Source of the DNA: Clostridia bacterium
Lineage (GTDB): Bacteria > Bacillota > Clostridia > Oscillospirales > Acutalibacteraceae
Reading direction: 5' to 3'
DNA: 5,498 bases
Assembly (NCBI GenBank): GCA_900771185.1
Contig: CAAGND010000281.1
Location: forward strand, 1 to 5,498
How positions within the stretch are numbered: the stretch's first letter is position 1; each line of letters starts with the position of its first letter. This document shows positions 4,073-5,498 of this stretch, one piece after another. The notes below the pieces were generated by a model, which saw only the letters and a list, made by a program, of their open reading frames with translations, was not told the origin of the DNA and ran no database searches. The position numbers and the translations under genes are program-made.

Positions 4073-5498
4073 TTATGCGTTTGCGTCATCGGAGTCTGTC
4101 TCCGGAGTGTCGGTAACATTTTCGTCAGCGCTATCCTCGTCTTCCTCACCGGGCGTGCAGGCGACGGTCACGAGCTTTTCACCATCGGAAACACGCATGA
4201 CACGCACACCCTTTGACGGACGCGCAAAGGTGCTTATCTGAGTGACGGGAATTCTGATGATTATGCCGTCTGAGGAGATGAAGATAACATCATCCGCTTC
4301 ATCAACAACCTCGATGGCGGCAACATCGCCGTACTTCTCAACACGGTAGTTAATGGTTCCCTTGCCGCCTCTTGACTGGATACGGAAGTCACTGTTTTCG
4401 CTTCTGCGCCCGTATCCGAGTTCGCTGACCGTAAGAACGGTTTTGCCCTCTTTGAGAACATCCATGCCGATAACCTCATCGCCGTCACGCAGTTCGATGG
4501 CTTTGACGCCTCTCGCGGTTCTGCCGATCGGTCTTGCGTCATTCTCGTTGAATCTTATGCACATACCCTTGCGTGTTGCCACAAGAAGATCATCGTTTCC
4601 GCTTGTCAGGCGCACCCACGCAAGCTCGTCACCGTCATCAAGGCTGATAGCAATAACTCCGCTTTTGCGCACATTCTTATAGGCATCGAGACTTGTGCGC
4701 TTGATTATGCCGTTTCTTGTGACCATGCAGAGGAACGCATCGGGGTCATATTCAGGCACTCTTATCATCGCCGAAACCTTTTCATCCGCCTCGAGGGGAA
4801 GAAGATTGACAATGTTCATACCCTTGCTGTTCTTGGAGCCCTCCGGAATCTCATATCCCTTTAAGCGATATGTTCTGCCCTTCGTGGTGAAGAACATTAC
4901 ATATTCATGCGTGGAGCAGGTGAACATTGTCTTGGCAACATCCTCCTCGCGTCTGGTCATGCCCTTGACACCTCTGCCGCCCCTGTGCTGGCTCGAATAT
5001 GTGTCGGCGGGGATGCGCTTGATATAGCCGAGATTGGTCATTGTGAAAACGCAGGTCTCCTCCGGGATAAGATCCTCTATATCGACCTCGCCCGAGACGT
5101 TGACAATTTCGGTTCTTCTCTCATCGGCAAATTTGTCACGAATAGCCATTGCCTCGTTTTTAACGATTTCAAGAACCTTTGATTCATTGGCAAGAATATC
5201 AAGAAATTCTGCAATCTTGGCCTTGAGCTCATCAAGCTCGGTGGTGATTTTGAGAATTTCAAGACCTGCGAGCTGACCGAGGCGGAAAGCCACGATAGCG
5301 GCGGCCTGAGGCTCGTCAAAATCAAATTTTTCCATAATGGCGGCTTTGGCCTCCGCCTGACCGCCCTTACAGGCTCTGATTGTGGCGATGATATCGTCAA
5401 CTATATCAATAGCTTTTGCGAGACCCTCGAGAATGTGCGCTCTGTCCTGTGCTTTTTTGAGGTCATATCTTGTCCTGCGGACTATGACCTCTTCCTGG
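4073..5498 (-). CDS. gyrA: DNA gyrase subunit A, C-terminal part (start outside window)
   Basis: The frame is open from the right edge to TAA at 4075-4073, giving 474 residues, roughly the last 55-60% of a protein of about 820. GyrA and GyrB form the tetramer that introduces negative supercoils using ATP. The first visible residues (EEVIVRRTRYDLKKAQDRAH, from residue 2) and HILEGLAKAI belong to the region joining the breakage-reunion domain to its coiled-coil arm, which continues to about residue 130. The catalytic tyrosine and the quinolone region are not in the window. A C-terminal pinwheel domain follows, with the GyrA box QHRGGRG at residues 170-176 (4990-4970) and a second box-like QSRGGKG at 374-380. 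The box identifies gyrase rather than ParC. The end is an acidic tail rich in Glu, Asp, Ser and Thr (about 451-474). No convincing terminator follows, so some transcripts may continue into mgsA. Confidence 0.95.
   Translation of the reverse strand, partial: QEEVIVRRTRYDLKKAQDRAHILEGLAKAIDIVDDIIATIRACKGGQAEAKAAIMEKFDFDEPQAAAIVAFRLGQLAGLEILKITTELDELKAKIAEFLDILANESKVLEIVKNEAMAIRDKFADERRTEIVNVSGEVDIEDLIPEETCVFTMTNLGYIKRIPADTYSSQHRGGRGVKGMTRREEDVAKTMFTCSTHEYVMFFTTKGRTYRLKGYEIPEGSKNSKGMNIVNLLPLEADEKVSAMIRVPEYDPDAFLCMVTRNGIIKRTSLDAYKNVRKSGVIAISLDDGDELAWVRLTSGNDDLLVATRKGMCIRFNENDARPIGRTARGVKAIELRDGDEVIGMDVLKEGKTVLTVSELGYGRRSENSDFRIQSRGGKGTINYRVEKYGDVAAIEVVDEADDVIFISSDGIIIRIPVTQISTFARPSKGVRVMRVSDGEKLVTVACTPGEEDEDSADENVTDTPETDSDDANA

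Overview
The window looks like core chromosome of an anaerobic, low-to-medium GC Firmicute, most likely a gut-type Clostridia (Oscillospiraceae/Ruminococcaceae-like). The basis is the protein sequences: a clostridial-style HisRS with paired cysteines, a short archaeal-type AspRS in a hisS-aspS pair, a Bacillus-like GyrA C-terminal region, and sigma-A type promoters with strong GGAGG-type ribosome binding sites. No mobile element, CRISPR array, tRNA, rRNA or obvious foreign island is visible.

Layout from left to right. At 1-21 the first codons of a gene on the minus strand enter the window, with a signal-peptide-like start. Bases 22-188 are a divergent control region with an extended -10 promoter for a small MutT-like Nudix hydrolase on the plus strand (189-620). 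Two stacked terminator hairpins (657-726) separate it from a convergent minus-strand series. In transcription order that series runs from the right edge: gyrA (C-terminal 474 residues only, 4073-5498), mgsA for methylglyoxal synthase (3562-3966) with its own strong promoter, hisS (2068-3426), and an archaeal/AspRS2-type aspS (734-2068). hisS and aspS share one base (TAATG), and the aspS ribosome binding site lies inside the last hisS codons, so the pair is almost certainly one translationally coupled operon. Between mgsA and hisS there are two tandem hairpins and no convincing promoter.

Functionally this is housekeeping: DNA gyrase (topology), a glycolytic bypass enzyme, two aminoacyl-tRNA synthetases and a nucleotide-pool type hydrolase. 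I found no clear sign of an undescribed system. The points most worth a second look are the archaeal-type AspRS in the usual bacterial aspS position, the phased A-tracts and 20-bp-spaced direct repeats over the mgsA promoter, and the two-hairpin leader before hisS. Every stretch over 100 bases without a gene (22-188, 621-733, 3427-3561, 3967-4072) is described by the features below.
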